NCBI GenBank assembly: GCA_025738555.1
Contig: JAOVFP010000005.1
Span: 3,038,001-3,102,000, forward strand
Source of the DNA: Cyathus striatus
Lineage: Eukaryota > Basidiomycota > Agaricomycetes > Agaricales > Nidulariaceae
Length of the DNA stretch: 64,000 nucleotides
Direction of reading: 5' to 3'
Under the pieces are notes generated by a model. The model was given only the letters and a program-made list of their open reading frames with translations, had not been told where the DNA came from and did not search any database. Shown here one piece after another: positions 1-11,800 of the stretch (positions within the stretch are counted from its first letter, which is position 1; each line of letters begins with the position of its first letter). The position numbers and the translations under genes are program-made.

Positions 1-1582
1 AATACCAAGGTATTGTTTTCCTACACTGTTTCTCAACATTATCTAATATTAGTTTAACTTGAAGCATAGCCTTGAATGTCCGTAGTAGCATTTTTCTTGC
101 CGTCCGTTTTTTCCAAATTAGTTTTTTAGCGGTTTGATACACCCGTGCTTGTAGTACTTCAAGGTACGACTCTACTTCCTCCCTGCTTTCTCCTCTTTCC
201 TTATACATATCCCATGGACGTGCTACTACTTAGTAGTGTCGATCAAAACCATCCACCCATGTCTCATGGCCCATGGGTCTGAGTATGACCTTAAGTGAGC
301 TGTGGGTTGTGTTGCATTTGGACTCACCGGGTAGTAGGACAAACACGCCATGATTTTGCCGTCATTAGTTTTTAAGTATAACGAGTTCAAATTCCTAACT
401 AAGAGTAACTAGACTCTTTCCCAATTAACAGGTTTATTCCGACAACAAACATAAATCTATTAAAACCGATGGGTGTAATTCGAAGACAATTTGAAGATGA
501 CAATTACATAGTTACGGTTGGTTTGTTGAAACTTGAAAGGTTCCGTCTTTCCAACAACTTTCCAACGTCTTTCTGCACACGGTAGCCTTAGAAGCTATTA
601 TCATTTACAAATAATAGGAACAAATTGATAAGTATCTAACTGCCGATCAAGTTTGTTTACGACGCTTCCACGGCGGCCATGACAGCCATAAGTTGTGATT
701 TTTCATCTCTGTTCGTCTAGAACTCCATGTGCAGTAGACTGCACGTAATTGCTCAACGCATGTGCGGAGCTGAATTCCACACTAGAGGCCCAGTTGTCAC
801 CCAGATTCTTGTATTATGGACTGGTACAGTGGTACGGATCACAAAATAATCCCCTCAAGGCTCAAACCCGAAGGCTACATTTACGCTTAGTTCGCAACCT
901 AGACTCGCTACATCATTAACTCCAGAGCGCACTACTATAACTTCAAATTCGGGACTGGTGATCGTTTAGCTTAGTCCTCAACAATGGCCATCTGCTAACT
1001 TGCTACTGGTGCTATGATCTGATGTTCTGCTCACTTTTCATCCGAGCGGCGTGAACTCTCTGATTTATTTCTTCTCATTGGCAGAAATGGGGAACTTGTA
1101 TCTACTCACAGGATATCTAGCGACTTTCGTCTTACTCTTTCATTTGTCTCGATGACAACTTTCTGCTGGCATACCTTCGAAAAGGCTATGGAATCATGTT
1201 TAAGTCTTCGAGGACCCAAGCTCCGACGTGAGGTACTTTCATCACATCGGCTAGTCTCTTTCACGCGTATTGATTATTATCTCTAGCCATAGAGCAGACT
1301 CTTCATGTCAGAAGTCTCAGAATGGCCCACACTAGGAGATACTAGGCGTTCGTCTCCCTCGCTATCATGCGGTTCCTAGTAGAAACTCTGCGCACTGTTG
1401 ACTTGCACTACGGTGATTGTTCACTAGCAATGGTCCTATTTTCAAAATCTAGAAGACTCCTTATGCGTTTATGAGAGATACAGAAAACACTTAAAGAGCC
1501 TTTGGTTATTCTCTGAATATGCAGGAACAAGCTCTCCTATAACCTTTTGAACTACTCTTGCTAAACTACTCGCCTCTACACA
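1..1582. other. No gene recognised; 5' flank of the first secreted-protein gene
   Basis: No open frame of convincing length or family resemblance was seen on either strand. The last hundred bases precede the ATG at 1,583 and must contain its promoter and leader, with a pyrimidine-rich stretch just before the ATG. The shared promoter block of the clustered paralogs is not obvious here. Confidence 0.5.
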
Positions 1583-2438
1583 ATGGTTAACGTTCTTGCT
1601 ACTTTCTTTGCTGTCGCAGCTGCTATCGTTACTGTTGCTGCTGAGAAGCACATCGTTCACTTCGATAACCGGTAAGTACTGGCATTACCAACATAATGAT
1701 AGGTGCTAACAGTACAATGTTTTAAGATGTGGCCGCGGTACTGTACGTGCATTCTCCACCCTGGAGTCCTCGAGATGCCTACTAACGTTCTTCTAACAGC
1801 CCACCCTTGTTCAAAATGGCAAAGTTCTCTCCACCGGCGCCGACTACGTCTCCAACGGCCCATTCCTTGCTGCTATCGCGTACGTAGCTTTAAAAAATCA
1901 CTTACAACACAGCGCTTACTATTTCCTTCAGGTACCTCCAAACTGGAAACTGTTTGTTGAACGGAGAACATTGTGGCACGGTAGAGATGACCTTGAAGAA
2001 CCCCACTACCGCTGGCGGCGGATCGAGCGCGGACATTTCTCTCATTCCTCCGTAAGTACTGTTTATCAATGCCCGGTTCGATGTGGTGCTTACTTTTGTG
2101 TTTAGTCTTGCTTACAACGTTCCCATTGGATTTGGGTAAGTATCTATCCTTATGCCCCGGTTGATATATATAACTTACGGGAACAGATACTACAATGGCT
2201 GTAATGGTGCTGGAGCTGACTGTATGTCGATTTCCACCATGTTCTATTTTTCTCTTCAAATATTTAACTGTATGTTAAATAGGCACCAGTGCTAGCTGCA
2301 GCACAGCTTTCCACGTCCCCACCGATAATCAAGTTCAAGTCGCTTGCCAGACTAACGATGTAAGTTTTTGTTGATTCAGATTGAACAAACCATACTAATC
2401 GTTCGTAGGTCAATCTTGTTGTCACTTTCTGCCTTTAA
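1583..2438 (+). CDS. Small secreted cysteine-rich protein, glycopeptide/thaumatin-like family, copy 1
   Basis: Eight exons fit GT/AG rules and keep frame: 1583-1671, 1727-1742, 1800-1879, 1932-2051, 2106-2135, 2187-2221, 2283-2359, 2409-2438, giving about 158 aa. Residues 1-20 form a hydrophobic signal peptide ending in an Ala-rich stretch. The mature chain has eight cysteines, an even number that suits four disulfides. Conserved stretches include PTLVQNG, YLQTGNC, DISLIPP and GAGADC. The pattern matches small secreted proteins of Agaricomycetes usually named 'glycopeptide', with a thaumatin-like flavour; this is recognition from memory, and the biochemical role is unknown. It is an isolated copy: its paralogs lie 48-58 kb away on the same strand with identical intron positions. 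Exon 7 encodes SASCSTAFHVPTDNQVQVAC, the most variable segment of the family. No disruption is visible. Confidence 0.85.
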
Positions 2439-2999
2439 TTCTGGATCGGCATAAAAGGGTGTCAGAATGGATATTAAGGATTTAAATGGAATATGTATAA
2501 CAGTGTTATTAAAGAATACTTGGTTAAAATAGACTAAGATGGTAAAATTCGATATTTGGCTTCAACACTCAAGTTCCCCATTTCGTTGAAACGATTTCGA
2601 CTTGTAAGTATTCAGATTTGCCGGGAGTAATTTTAAATATGAGATATAATCAACTTGTGAAAAGGGATTTCGTTAGGCTAAGTACGCATAAGTTGTCGTT
2701 CAAGGACTTCTGGAATCACATACAGCAAGCTGAGATTGAGTACTACCAGTTCTTCGGCGCATTTCTGATAACCATAATAAATAAATTTACACTACGAGTT
2801 GACTACGGGCCACTTACGATGTGAGAAGTACAGCTACACAGAATACGTTACTTGAAGATCAATTCTAAGATTTGTTAACTATCTGGTTCCCGCGATGAAA
2901 TCGATGTATCCAGCTGATACTGACTCACGTCTCAATGCCATGTTTAGCATTGTCAGATGGATCCAAGAAACTTCTTGCCATATTAGCGCATCCGGAATC
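2439..2999. other. Intergenic, nothing recognised
   Basis: AT-rich flank downstream of the first secreted-protein gene. I found no conserved frame, RNA gene or repeat in it. Confidence 0.5.
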
Positions 3000-5900
3000 A
3001 ACGTAAGTCCTTGGACATTCGGAGGGAAGTGAGGCGTGTTTAAGACAACTCGAGCAATTCAGACTGAATTGAATATAACAGCAATGAACCTAAGCGAACC
3101 TATCTAGGACTTCCCAAAAGATAGGCTTAAAAGACACGATCCAGAGTGCGAGTATGAACGTTGAGTGAAATTGTGATTATCTCCAAGAGACCGTCTTACG
3201 GCAACACTAAATGAATCGAAATCCGTCAGCTCCGTGACATGACTGGAAACCTTGAGAATTTGAGCGGGCATATGATTGGTATACTTGTCTTCTCATGACC
3301 AGTAAGCAGGACAATGCCAGAGAACGACAAAGATATCCTTACACTTTCCATTCCTTCAAGAGCAAAGATCATCTTCGTGCCGATTATTAACACGACATGC
3401 ACATTCCATGAGGACGAGGATGCCAGCCACTGATACTGCGGATGCGTCGATATCCGGTTGTCTGACAGCAGACACAAGAGGTGAGAATGCCGTGGTACTC
3501 AGTTCATCGTACGTATGTAGTACGACTCACAAAAACCTTATTGTCTATGAGAAATCTTTCATCACCGACGGGGTGATCTGACTCAGTTCCAATGTCACCC
3601 ACAGATCAGGAGGTTTGAAGTCAAGTCTTCCGGGTACGCCGACATAAAGGACAATAAGAAAGTTGGATTGTATCTATATTTATCGATATTAAGATCAACT
3701 GGGCCTACTAACAAAGTCAGGCTTCTACCACCGACGATAGGTTAAATCTTACCCATCAATAGCACATAACGTTGTCGTGTAGTAGGAAAGTTGAACTAAC
3801 AGCCTCCTTATTGTTTGAGAAGATTATGTATACTTCTTGGTTTCACAGGGGTTTAATTAGAATCCGCTCAGCCATAGAGATAAAGAAGATGCGTAACAGC
3901 ATCTGAAACCCTAGCACCACTGTTGCAATTAAAATATGAGAAAACTTTCACAGTTGAAGCCTCGAGGACAGGGAGTGGACAGGATCAAGAAGATCGCCTC
4001 ATCAGATTGTTGCCGTGAACCAAGCTATAAATCATGATAATATAAGTTCTGTAGAGATGAACCGCAAGGATAGGCGCCGAACCAGGCTTGAGCGTGTAAG
4101 AGATCGCGAAGCAGTGCGTTGGTCGCGGTTATGACGGTGAAAAGGAAGTGAACGAAGCATTGCATGACGAATGGTTAATTATATAAACACGAGTGCCTTA
4201 ACAGCGCTGAGCGTTGAACAACAAGCCTCCATGGTAATTAATTAGCCCGTGGACGTGAGGCCTGAGGCCCTGAGGGTAGCCTAATGATCTGCTGTGCTGC
4301 TGTGAATTTAACGTTGAAGGTTGTCACCGGAAAGTCATTGCCGGTTGGTGGGTTTGTGAGGGTGTGAAGTCAACCCCATAAGCGACCATGACTAAAGGCG
4401 AAGACTGCTGTTGACGTGGATATTGTCACATCATGTTCATGATCAGCGAGGAAGGGTTATGAAATGGTGGAAGGGGCAATGAAGTTGATTCCGAAGGCTG
4501 TGGTGATTTGATTGTTTACCTTCCCTATCTGATCCTAACACTAATCTAATCTAACCTTGGAGCAGATGTAATTTTAATGTAAAAGAGGTATACGACGGGA
4601 ACACGCCGATACTGGACTTACTCGTGTAGTCGGTATGCCAACGTTTCAAGCAAATTTTACAATGGCATAGAAGCAATCAAACATGCTACTCATAAAACGA
4701 ACTGGGCGAAAATTTCACTGAACTGCAGAAGCAGCCGCAACTCCTTGGAAATTCTCCTCCACTTAGTACCCACCAGGAAACATCAAATATCAGTTCTAGC
4801 ACGCTCATCGGAACACCGTCACTCACCCCACATTTAGCAAAGGAATCCTCCTCTCCCATTCAACCCACTCATGAGAAGTACTTCTTGGATAATAGTAGGT
4901 AACCGGAATCTGGTTAACAAGAATACGGTGGATCGTACGCTGGAAGATCAATCGAATCAATTGCACTGCACGCGATCAGAATTATTATTATGTATGTACT
5001 CACGAACTGGAAGGTCACCTGGTCGACTCACCTTCTCTTTCCTTTCCTTCATTAACCCACTTCTCACGAGCTGAACTTGTATCAATAGCAAGTATAGAAG
5101 CGCGTCCCGTAAGGCACCATTCGTGTCCATCGTAGCCCGTGACCAGGCTCCACAGGAGAACTTAGGTACTGTTGACTAGTTAAATGATTAAATTAGAGTT
5201 TTCGCTGGTACGGGAGTCAAGATAGGAGGCAGAATAGGGCAGCAAAGGTCATATGAGCTTTATGGTGGCACATGCGCGGCAGGATTGAATTTGTTGCTAC
5301 AGCCAGCCCGCATCAAGACATGTCAGTAACCTCTAATTTCCGGGCTTTAGCAATTCAATAGTTATGAAGCGATCACGAGCAAGCCAGTATAACAGGAGAG
5401 CAAGAACCAGGAAGAATGCAGCAAAAGAACCATTAGGTTAATCTCAAGTGAGAACGAGAACGAGTAATAGCGCTCCAGCACACGATTCTATCCCGACTTC
5501 AAGCCATCAGCTGATAGAAAATGTCTAAAAAGTAGGATACCAAGGACCACTCTAATAGCGCACGGGGTGGGCACGGAAAAGTCAAAGACCAAGCTCCTGC
5601 TCCTACCCGATATAACGAATCAGACGCACATACATAATTTTGGCTATCCCTTAATTAGCCGGATCGAAGACGAAAATAGCATTTGCTGATGTTCCGGTGA
5701 TTCTCCCAGCCCAGCAGGAGTCCCGACGACACCGAATTCCGCGCGAAGCGCAGGAGATCAGCTGGTCACGGTACTGCAGAGGGGAAGAAAGGGAGACGGT
5801 ACCCGTACAGGAGATACAGAGACGGGAAACAGACGGTTATGGAGAGAATTGAATTGGATTGAATTGAAGAATTGCGAGGTGCCCGAGTCTGGATTTCGGA

Positions 5901-7110
5901 AGGCGGAGAGTATGACACTGCATAGAGCGAAGTAAGGCGGTATGACAAGCAAGATAAGGCATGGGGATTGGGGTTGGATTCGGGATATGCTCGATCCCCA
6001 ACCGAACGCACACCAATAGTGGTTTGTCAGCTTTTTATAAGTTGAGCCATCTGCACTCCAGGGCACGGATGTGGTAACACTGGGGAGGCAGCCATGCCTG
6101 CGGTAAACCCCGATCCCTAAGAGAATGTGCATAGCAAAGCCGTATTATTCTCCGTGTTGGAACAAAGTACCCGTGGAGGGAGGAGGATGTAATGCGGTTT
6201 GACTGAGCTGTCGAACTCAGCTTTTACAAGCTATAGGTATACCCTGAGTTCCATGTCCGCATGTTGATAGTAGTTCCGTGTTGCCAGGGGGTGAAACTGA
6301 AAGTATGCTCCAAGTTAGAAGCTAGTATTGGTGAGCGCTACGAGGGTTATGGAAATCGTAGCTCGCAGAAATAAACTTGAGGATAGGGCACTCATGAAAT
6401 TATAGATAGACCAAGCTGAGCCGGCATGAGAGTAATTAGATGATAGATCAAAGATGGAGAAGTAATATTGACAATGAAAGTGACGTGGGCACTGGGGAAG
6501 AGTCTCACCATAACCCATTATCCATCAATGGCACGATGATCACAACTCGAATTGATCAGCGGATTCATCATCATCAAGTAAGCTCCAAAAACAAAGATTC
6601 TTCTTTCCTTCCAGTGCATTCGTCAGTTTTGTTATTACAAAGTTCAGAAAGACATACGAAAGCGTCCCCGAACAACCTCCTGACTCAGCACCCCAAACTC
6701 CCACGAGCCACGCACCACAAAATGGTTTGGTTTCTATCGTAATCTCGATTTATGTATACCATGGATCGACTGAAGAGAGGAGCACCGGCTCGCCCATGTT
6801 CGATAGCCAATCATGTTACTATTCACGAGGATCTCGGTGCAGACTTGGACCGCCGGCACAAGGCGCAGCTTCGCTCTCCGCTGCGCGGCGACCAGCGACG
6901 ACCCTAGCGCCCGCACATGGTGAAACGAGGCTTGGACAACTTTGAACCGACACGTATCATCCGCCGTTATGGGTACGTTCGTTGTCGGTGGTGTGTCATG
7001 GTCCGTAATACTTTGTGGCCCCTTCAATTGTTGTTACGTTGACGAAGCGTGTATATCCCTTTTGGTCAAGTGCCAATCTTTCGAGTTGATCTTGAACTTG
7101 CACAAAAGTG
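3000..7110 (-). repeat. Arm A of a ~4 kb degenerate inverted repeat (partner 32,470-36,750)
   Basis: The reverse complement of this stretch aligns colinearly with 32,470-36,750 over its whole length. Conserved anchors alternate with diverged segments. One anchor is CGCTAGGGTCGTCGCTGGTC, present as reverse complement at 6,890-6,909 and directly at 32,667-32,686. Others lie around 3,430-3,620, 4,270-4,330, 4,850-4,915, 5,700-5,760 and 6,565-6,600. Open frames inside are short and not conserved between arms, so I see no surviving protein. The likeliest explanation is two old insertions, in opposite orientation, of one non-coding or fully decayed element; an old segmental duplication is the alternative. 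Ends are approximate because similarity fades gradually. Confidence 0.8.
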
Positions 7111-8045
7111 TAGTCCTGTATGCGTTACATATTTTTGTGATTGTGACTGTGCTCATGTTCAATGTTCAATGTTTTTCACGATGTTCACGGCGACCACTGC
7201 ATTACGAATTCCCTTTCTGAATGAACTCTACTTATTTCTTGCTCGGCCGCCCATACTTGATATCGCGGATTCATTTATCTTTCATTTAATCCATTCAATA
7301 ATACCATAACGAAGTACTTACCATACCTTCGTACCAATGCCAAATACAACGTTACGACACCGCTTTCCGTCGAGTTCCTTCCAAACTTCGTTTCTCCATT
7401 TACTTACAATTCAGAAAATCACTACCCCAGATTCGAAGCAGAAGCTCACATCATCCCGACGGGTGGTTTTACGATATGTAAGGAGTGATGGAAGTTAGCT
7501 GGAAGAACATTTAGCTATGTGGGTAACCCATTTTGTGCGTAGCTATAGCACATGCTGTTACAACAATTATCTTGTGGGCGATCTCAGAGAAGTCTTTGAA
7601 TAGATTATTCAGATTCAACCTAAGTAGTGCAGTGAGCTGCTCCACCGAGGTTTTACATGCTCAGTAATATAAACTTCCGCTTTTCTTTGAAAAATGTGTA
7701 GTACCTGAGCACACTACTGAAAAAGAAAAGGAAATCGATCTTTCAGTTTCCTACAAGAGGAGTAACATCGCACAGTACCACGAACCAACAACTAGTACAT
7801 TTCAGAAGGAATATTTCTCAAGTTGAGATTTATCAAAGAGTTTGCGATGACGTTCTATATATACCTGTGAATGAGCGGTGATGATTATCAGAATACATAC
7901 AAATTTGAGAATGAACCTAAGTATAGAGTCTCTCTCCTGTGAAAGAGCGTTCCACCTATTTGTCGTCTCATCTGCTAACGAAGCAAAAAAGAGCCCTATT
8001 GAATTTAACATGCTCATCTTTATTATCTTTGGAAATATAAGGAGG
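7111..8045. other. Intergenic between repeat arm A and the Helitron
   Basis: AT-rich sequence with no gene, RNA or clear repeat recognised. It is the left flank of the Helitron insertion. Confidence 0.5.
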
Positions 8046-8068
8046 TCCTGACGTACTATGCAATTATT

Positions 8069-8086
8069 GGGGGAGCTTGCTCCCCC
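8069..8086 (+). repeat. Perfect hairpin near the Helitron left end
   Basis: GGGGGAGC, a TT loop and GCTCCCCC form an 8-bp perfect stem. Its first half with the loop recurs inverted near the right end, giving the element a 10-bp subterminal inverted repeat. It probably belongs to the transposase recognition region. Confidence 0.8.
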
Positions 8087-8147
8087 TATTTGTCTGCATT
8101 GGCGAGCGAAAATGCGTAGTGGCTGTGCATGCACGTCTGGAATTTGC

Positions 8148-8288
8148 CGCCACGCTCGGATTTCTCCGCAACGCACGGATTTCTCCGCAATTCTCGGATT
8201 TGTCCGAAATGCTCGTTAGATTTGCCAGCCAATGCTCGGATTTCTCCGCCACGCTCGGATTTCTCCGCGACGCTTGAATTTGTGCATC
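8148..8288 (+). repeat. Subterminal 19-bp tandem repeats of the Helitron
   Basis: About seven degenerate copies of a ~19-bp unit with core CGCTCGGATTTCTCCGC follow one another without spacers. They sit just inside the left end, where Helitrons often keep transposase-binding repeats. With no spacer structure they are not a CRISPR array. Confidence 0.8.
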
Positions 8289-8865
8289 GCACTCGTGTTG
8301 TCTGTACTGCAAAACACTAAAAGCGCTATCAAACCTTATGTATATACACATTCCCATCATCAACAGATGTTCACTCATTGTCAATAACTTTCTTCTTCTC
8401 TACATTCCATCATTCCATTACTATAACACTTCTTTCTAGCTTCTGTTGTGCAATTTCTGGCTTTGTTAGTAATTAAGAGGTGAAACCTGAATAGAACAAG
8501 CCTACAGAGTTGTGAAGTCTATCTGCATAGCCTCAGTTTGCTATTGCCTAAAAGCATTTCCATTCTATTGAATTGGATTTGCCTGGACCTCTCTCACTCC
8601 ACGGTCATTGCTGGTGCTTAAGTACCTTTTACTACATTCTCACCATCACTTCCACCTGTCTATACAGAAAAGGGGTGATAAAGAGGTGTCAATAAGCACT
8701 GGAATTTAAAATTCCACAGCAGGCTGTCTTGCGGTGATTTCTTCAGGTGAATTCTCTTGAGTACATAACAAAGAACACAGGTTCAACCCTGTTGCAAGTG
8801 TAAAATACTTGGGATTTGTTTACCACTGCTATTTCCTGCTTCAAGATTGTTCTGAGTCTTTAATA

Positions 8866-11800
8866 ATGTCTCAATCTAATTCTGGCCCATCTCACATACC
8901 TCTTCCAACTCCAGTGAATCCTAGAACACTCTCTCAAATTTTGCAGCCATCACAACCATCATTTACTCCTACAAATCAGCATAATAATGGTATATAGTTT
9001 AATTATTGCTTATAGATTTCTGTAATGTTTACAAATTCAACTACAGTTCCCTCTACACCACAAAACAGTGCAAGTCGTTCATACTCACAGCATACACCTG
9101 CCACACCTGCAACCCGTGAAGAACATAATAAAAGGACTTGCATTAATTTTCCACTGCACTCTCCAATTGCTGCTCACTTGCAATCCAGTCAATTAGATTT
9201 GGACAACATGGATTTGGACTCTGATGAAGAATTGATTCCTCAACCTAGATGTCTGTTTGTTCCTCTTTCACAGTCTTCACAAGGTCTCTTTTTGGGGTAC
9301 TCTTCACCTCCATTACCCCCTCATTCATCTCTTTCTTCACATGCTCCATCACCACCACAAATGCCAACTCCATTACCTGATGCATTATCACCACAATTAG
9401 TAGGCCCTTTACCAGACCCATTACCAAACACATTTCTGGATCCATTACTTCCTCCATTATCACCTCCATTACCAGACCCTTTACTGGACCCATTACCAGG
9501 CCTATTTCTGAGCCCATTACTGCCTCCATCACCAAATCCACTACCTGACCTGTCACCAGGTCCATTATCAAATCCATTTCTGAACCCATTACTGCCACCT
9601 CCTTTATCACCTCTGTTACCAGACCCATTGCCAAATCCATTTCTGGACCTGTTGCTGCCTCCATCACCAATTCTATTGCCAGATCCATTACCAGATCCAC
9701 TACCAGATCCACTACCAGATCCATTACCAGATCCACTACCAGATCCACTACCAAATCCATTACCAGATCCACCACCTCCAGTGGCACCTCAACAGCGCTT
9801 ATGGCATAGACATGTTTGAGGTTCCATTGCACGTGAAATACATCCATTTGATCCTAATCGGCTTTGGTGTACTGCTGCTAGACATTGGATTAATGAAGTT
9901 GATTTTGGAGATATGCAAACCTGTGAACAATGCAGAAGGAAAAGATGTGAACGCGCTGCATGGTTAAATCAGCAACGAATTGCTCAAGCTGCAATTAATG
10001 ACTTGGAACATCAAATTCCTGAACCTGTAGTACCTGAGCACTTTGAACACCCTCCACTACAACCAAATTCTCCATTATTACAACCTGCAGTACAGGATCA
10101 CATTGAAAATTCTCCACTGCAACCACCTTCTCCATTGTCTGAATCTGCTGTGTCAGATGAAGATAAAGTATTGTTGCAAAATTTTCGTGAAGAAATTATG
10201 AGAATAAATCTGGAGGTCTGTACAGCATGTAATGAAGAATGGTTTGATTTGAATCTCAAAAATGGCATATGTTCAAAATGTCAATGTGATTCCAGATTTC
10301 AGGCTATCAATGCAATGGATCCAGGTCCTGATGCATTTACACTTAATCCTGGACTTCAACCATTAACACAAATGGAAGAGATGTTAATATCTCCTATTCA
10401 TGCTATTATTCAGTTGTGGCAAGTACGTGGAGGGCAATTTAAATATACTGGGCATATCTGCAACTTTCCACGTGACACTCTTACCTTATACACACGTCTT
10501 CCTCTTCTACCTGAAGATTGTGATGTCATTATCATGCGTCGTCATGGCATTGAGGAGGGTACAAATAATCAAATTTATAAGGATTTCCGTGTACGCAGAG
10601 CAGTCATTCAAGAGTGGTTGGAGTTTCTAACTCAACACCATCCTACATTTCGTACACATTCTGTTCAGATTGATCAACATGCATTGGATCAGCTGCCTGT
10701 TGATGCTTCTGTACATACTCGTGTTCACACTCTTCAAGTTGAGGATATGCCTGATCTCCCAGAAGATTTGGGTCCTCCACAAGCAGGTTCAGATAATTCT
10801 GCAAATGATCCATCACAGCCTCTATTTTCACGTGGTTTTGTACCTCAGGTACAAGTAGCACAAACTGAGATGGAGCAACTTAGAATGGCAGCAATGAATA
10901 ATAATAGTGATATAATTCTAACTATTCCACGTATTCATGGAACTCCTATCAATGAATACACTGCAGAAAAGATTGCTATTGATGCATTTCCTACACTATT
11001 TCCAACTGGCAAAGCTGATTATCATGCATCCCGTGATAAAAAAATGACTATGGCTGAATGGGCTGCACACTTAATACGCTACAAAGGTGGCCGTTTTGCA
11101 TGTCACCCTAGATTTCGTTACTGGTCACTCAATACTATTATGAGGCAAGCAGCTAAGAAAGCATCTTCATGGTACTTAACAACTCACAAGGATGATCGTC
11201 ACCTAACTGTTGAGGATATCAGAGAGATGCTGGACAATAATGAAGCTCATGGGCTTATGAATCACTTATCCCATGCTGCAGAAAAGCTTCAAGGATCAAA
11301 ACCCTTCTGGCAAAAGGCTCAAAGAGATCTCATTGCACAAATTTGCTCTCCAGAATGTGGCACACCTCATTTGTTTATTACTGCTTCTTCAGCAGATATA
11401 CAGTGGCCAGATTTACACAAGCATATGCCAAATTATAATGCAGAAGAACCTGAAAATGCTCATCCTTATCACACACGCATGAACAATCTCAATAACAATC
11501 CAGCAATTGCTGCTTATTACTTTCAAAAATGTTGGGAAATTTTTTTTAAGGTGTATCTTCAGCCCAAGTGGAATGTTAAAGATTTCTGGTGGCATTATGA
11601 ATGGCAACATCGTGGAAGCAGTCATGTTCATGGATTTTTGTGGTTAAATGATGCACCATCAGTTGATACATTGGACATTTCTAATCCTGTGGAAGTGCAG
11701 AAATGGCTTGACTTTTGGGATAATCACATTTCTACTTGGAATCCTGATCCATATCTTCAACCAGCTGATATACATCCATCAGCACGATTGTTCAACACAC

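Noticed and set aside
8148..8288. CRISPR-like spaced repeats
   Set aside because: Units are contiguous, degenerate and without spacers; they lie in a Helitron end in a eukaryotic genome.
8990..9015. 26-bp intron in the Helitron gene
   Set aside because: Too short to be spliced; the 57-bp intron 8,990-9,046 gives a consistent phase instead.
9245..9847. Minus-strand 200-codon frame opposite the transposase N-terminus
   Set aside because: Its regular Val/Met/Asp pattern is the shadow of the 12-15 bp PLPDP repeat on the plus strand.
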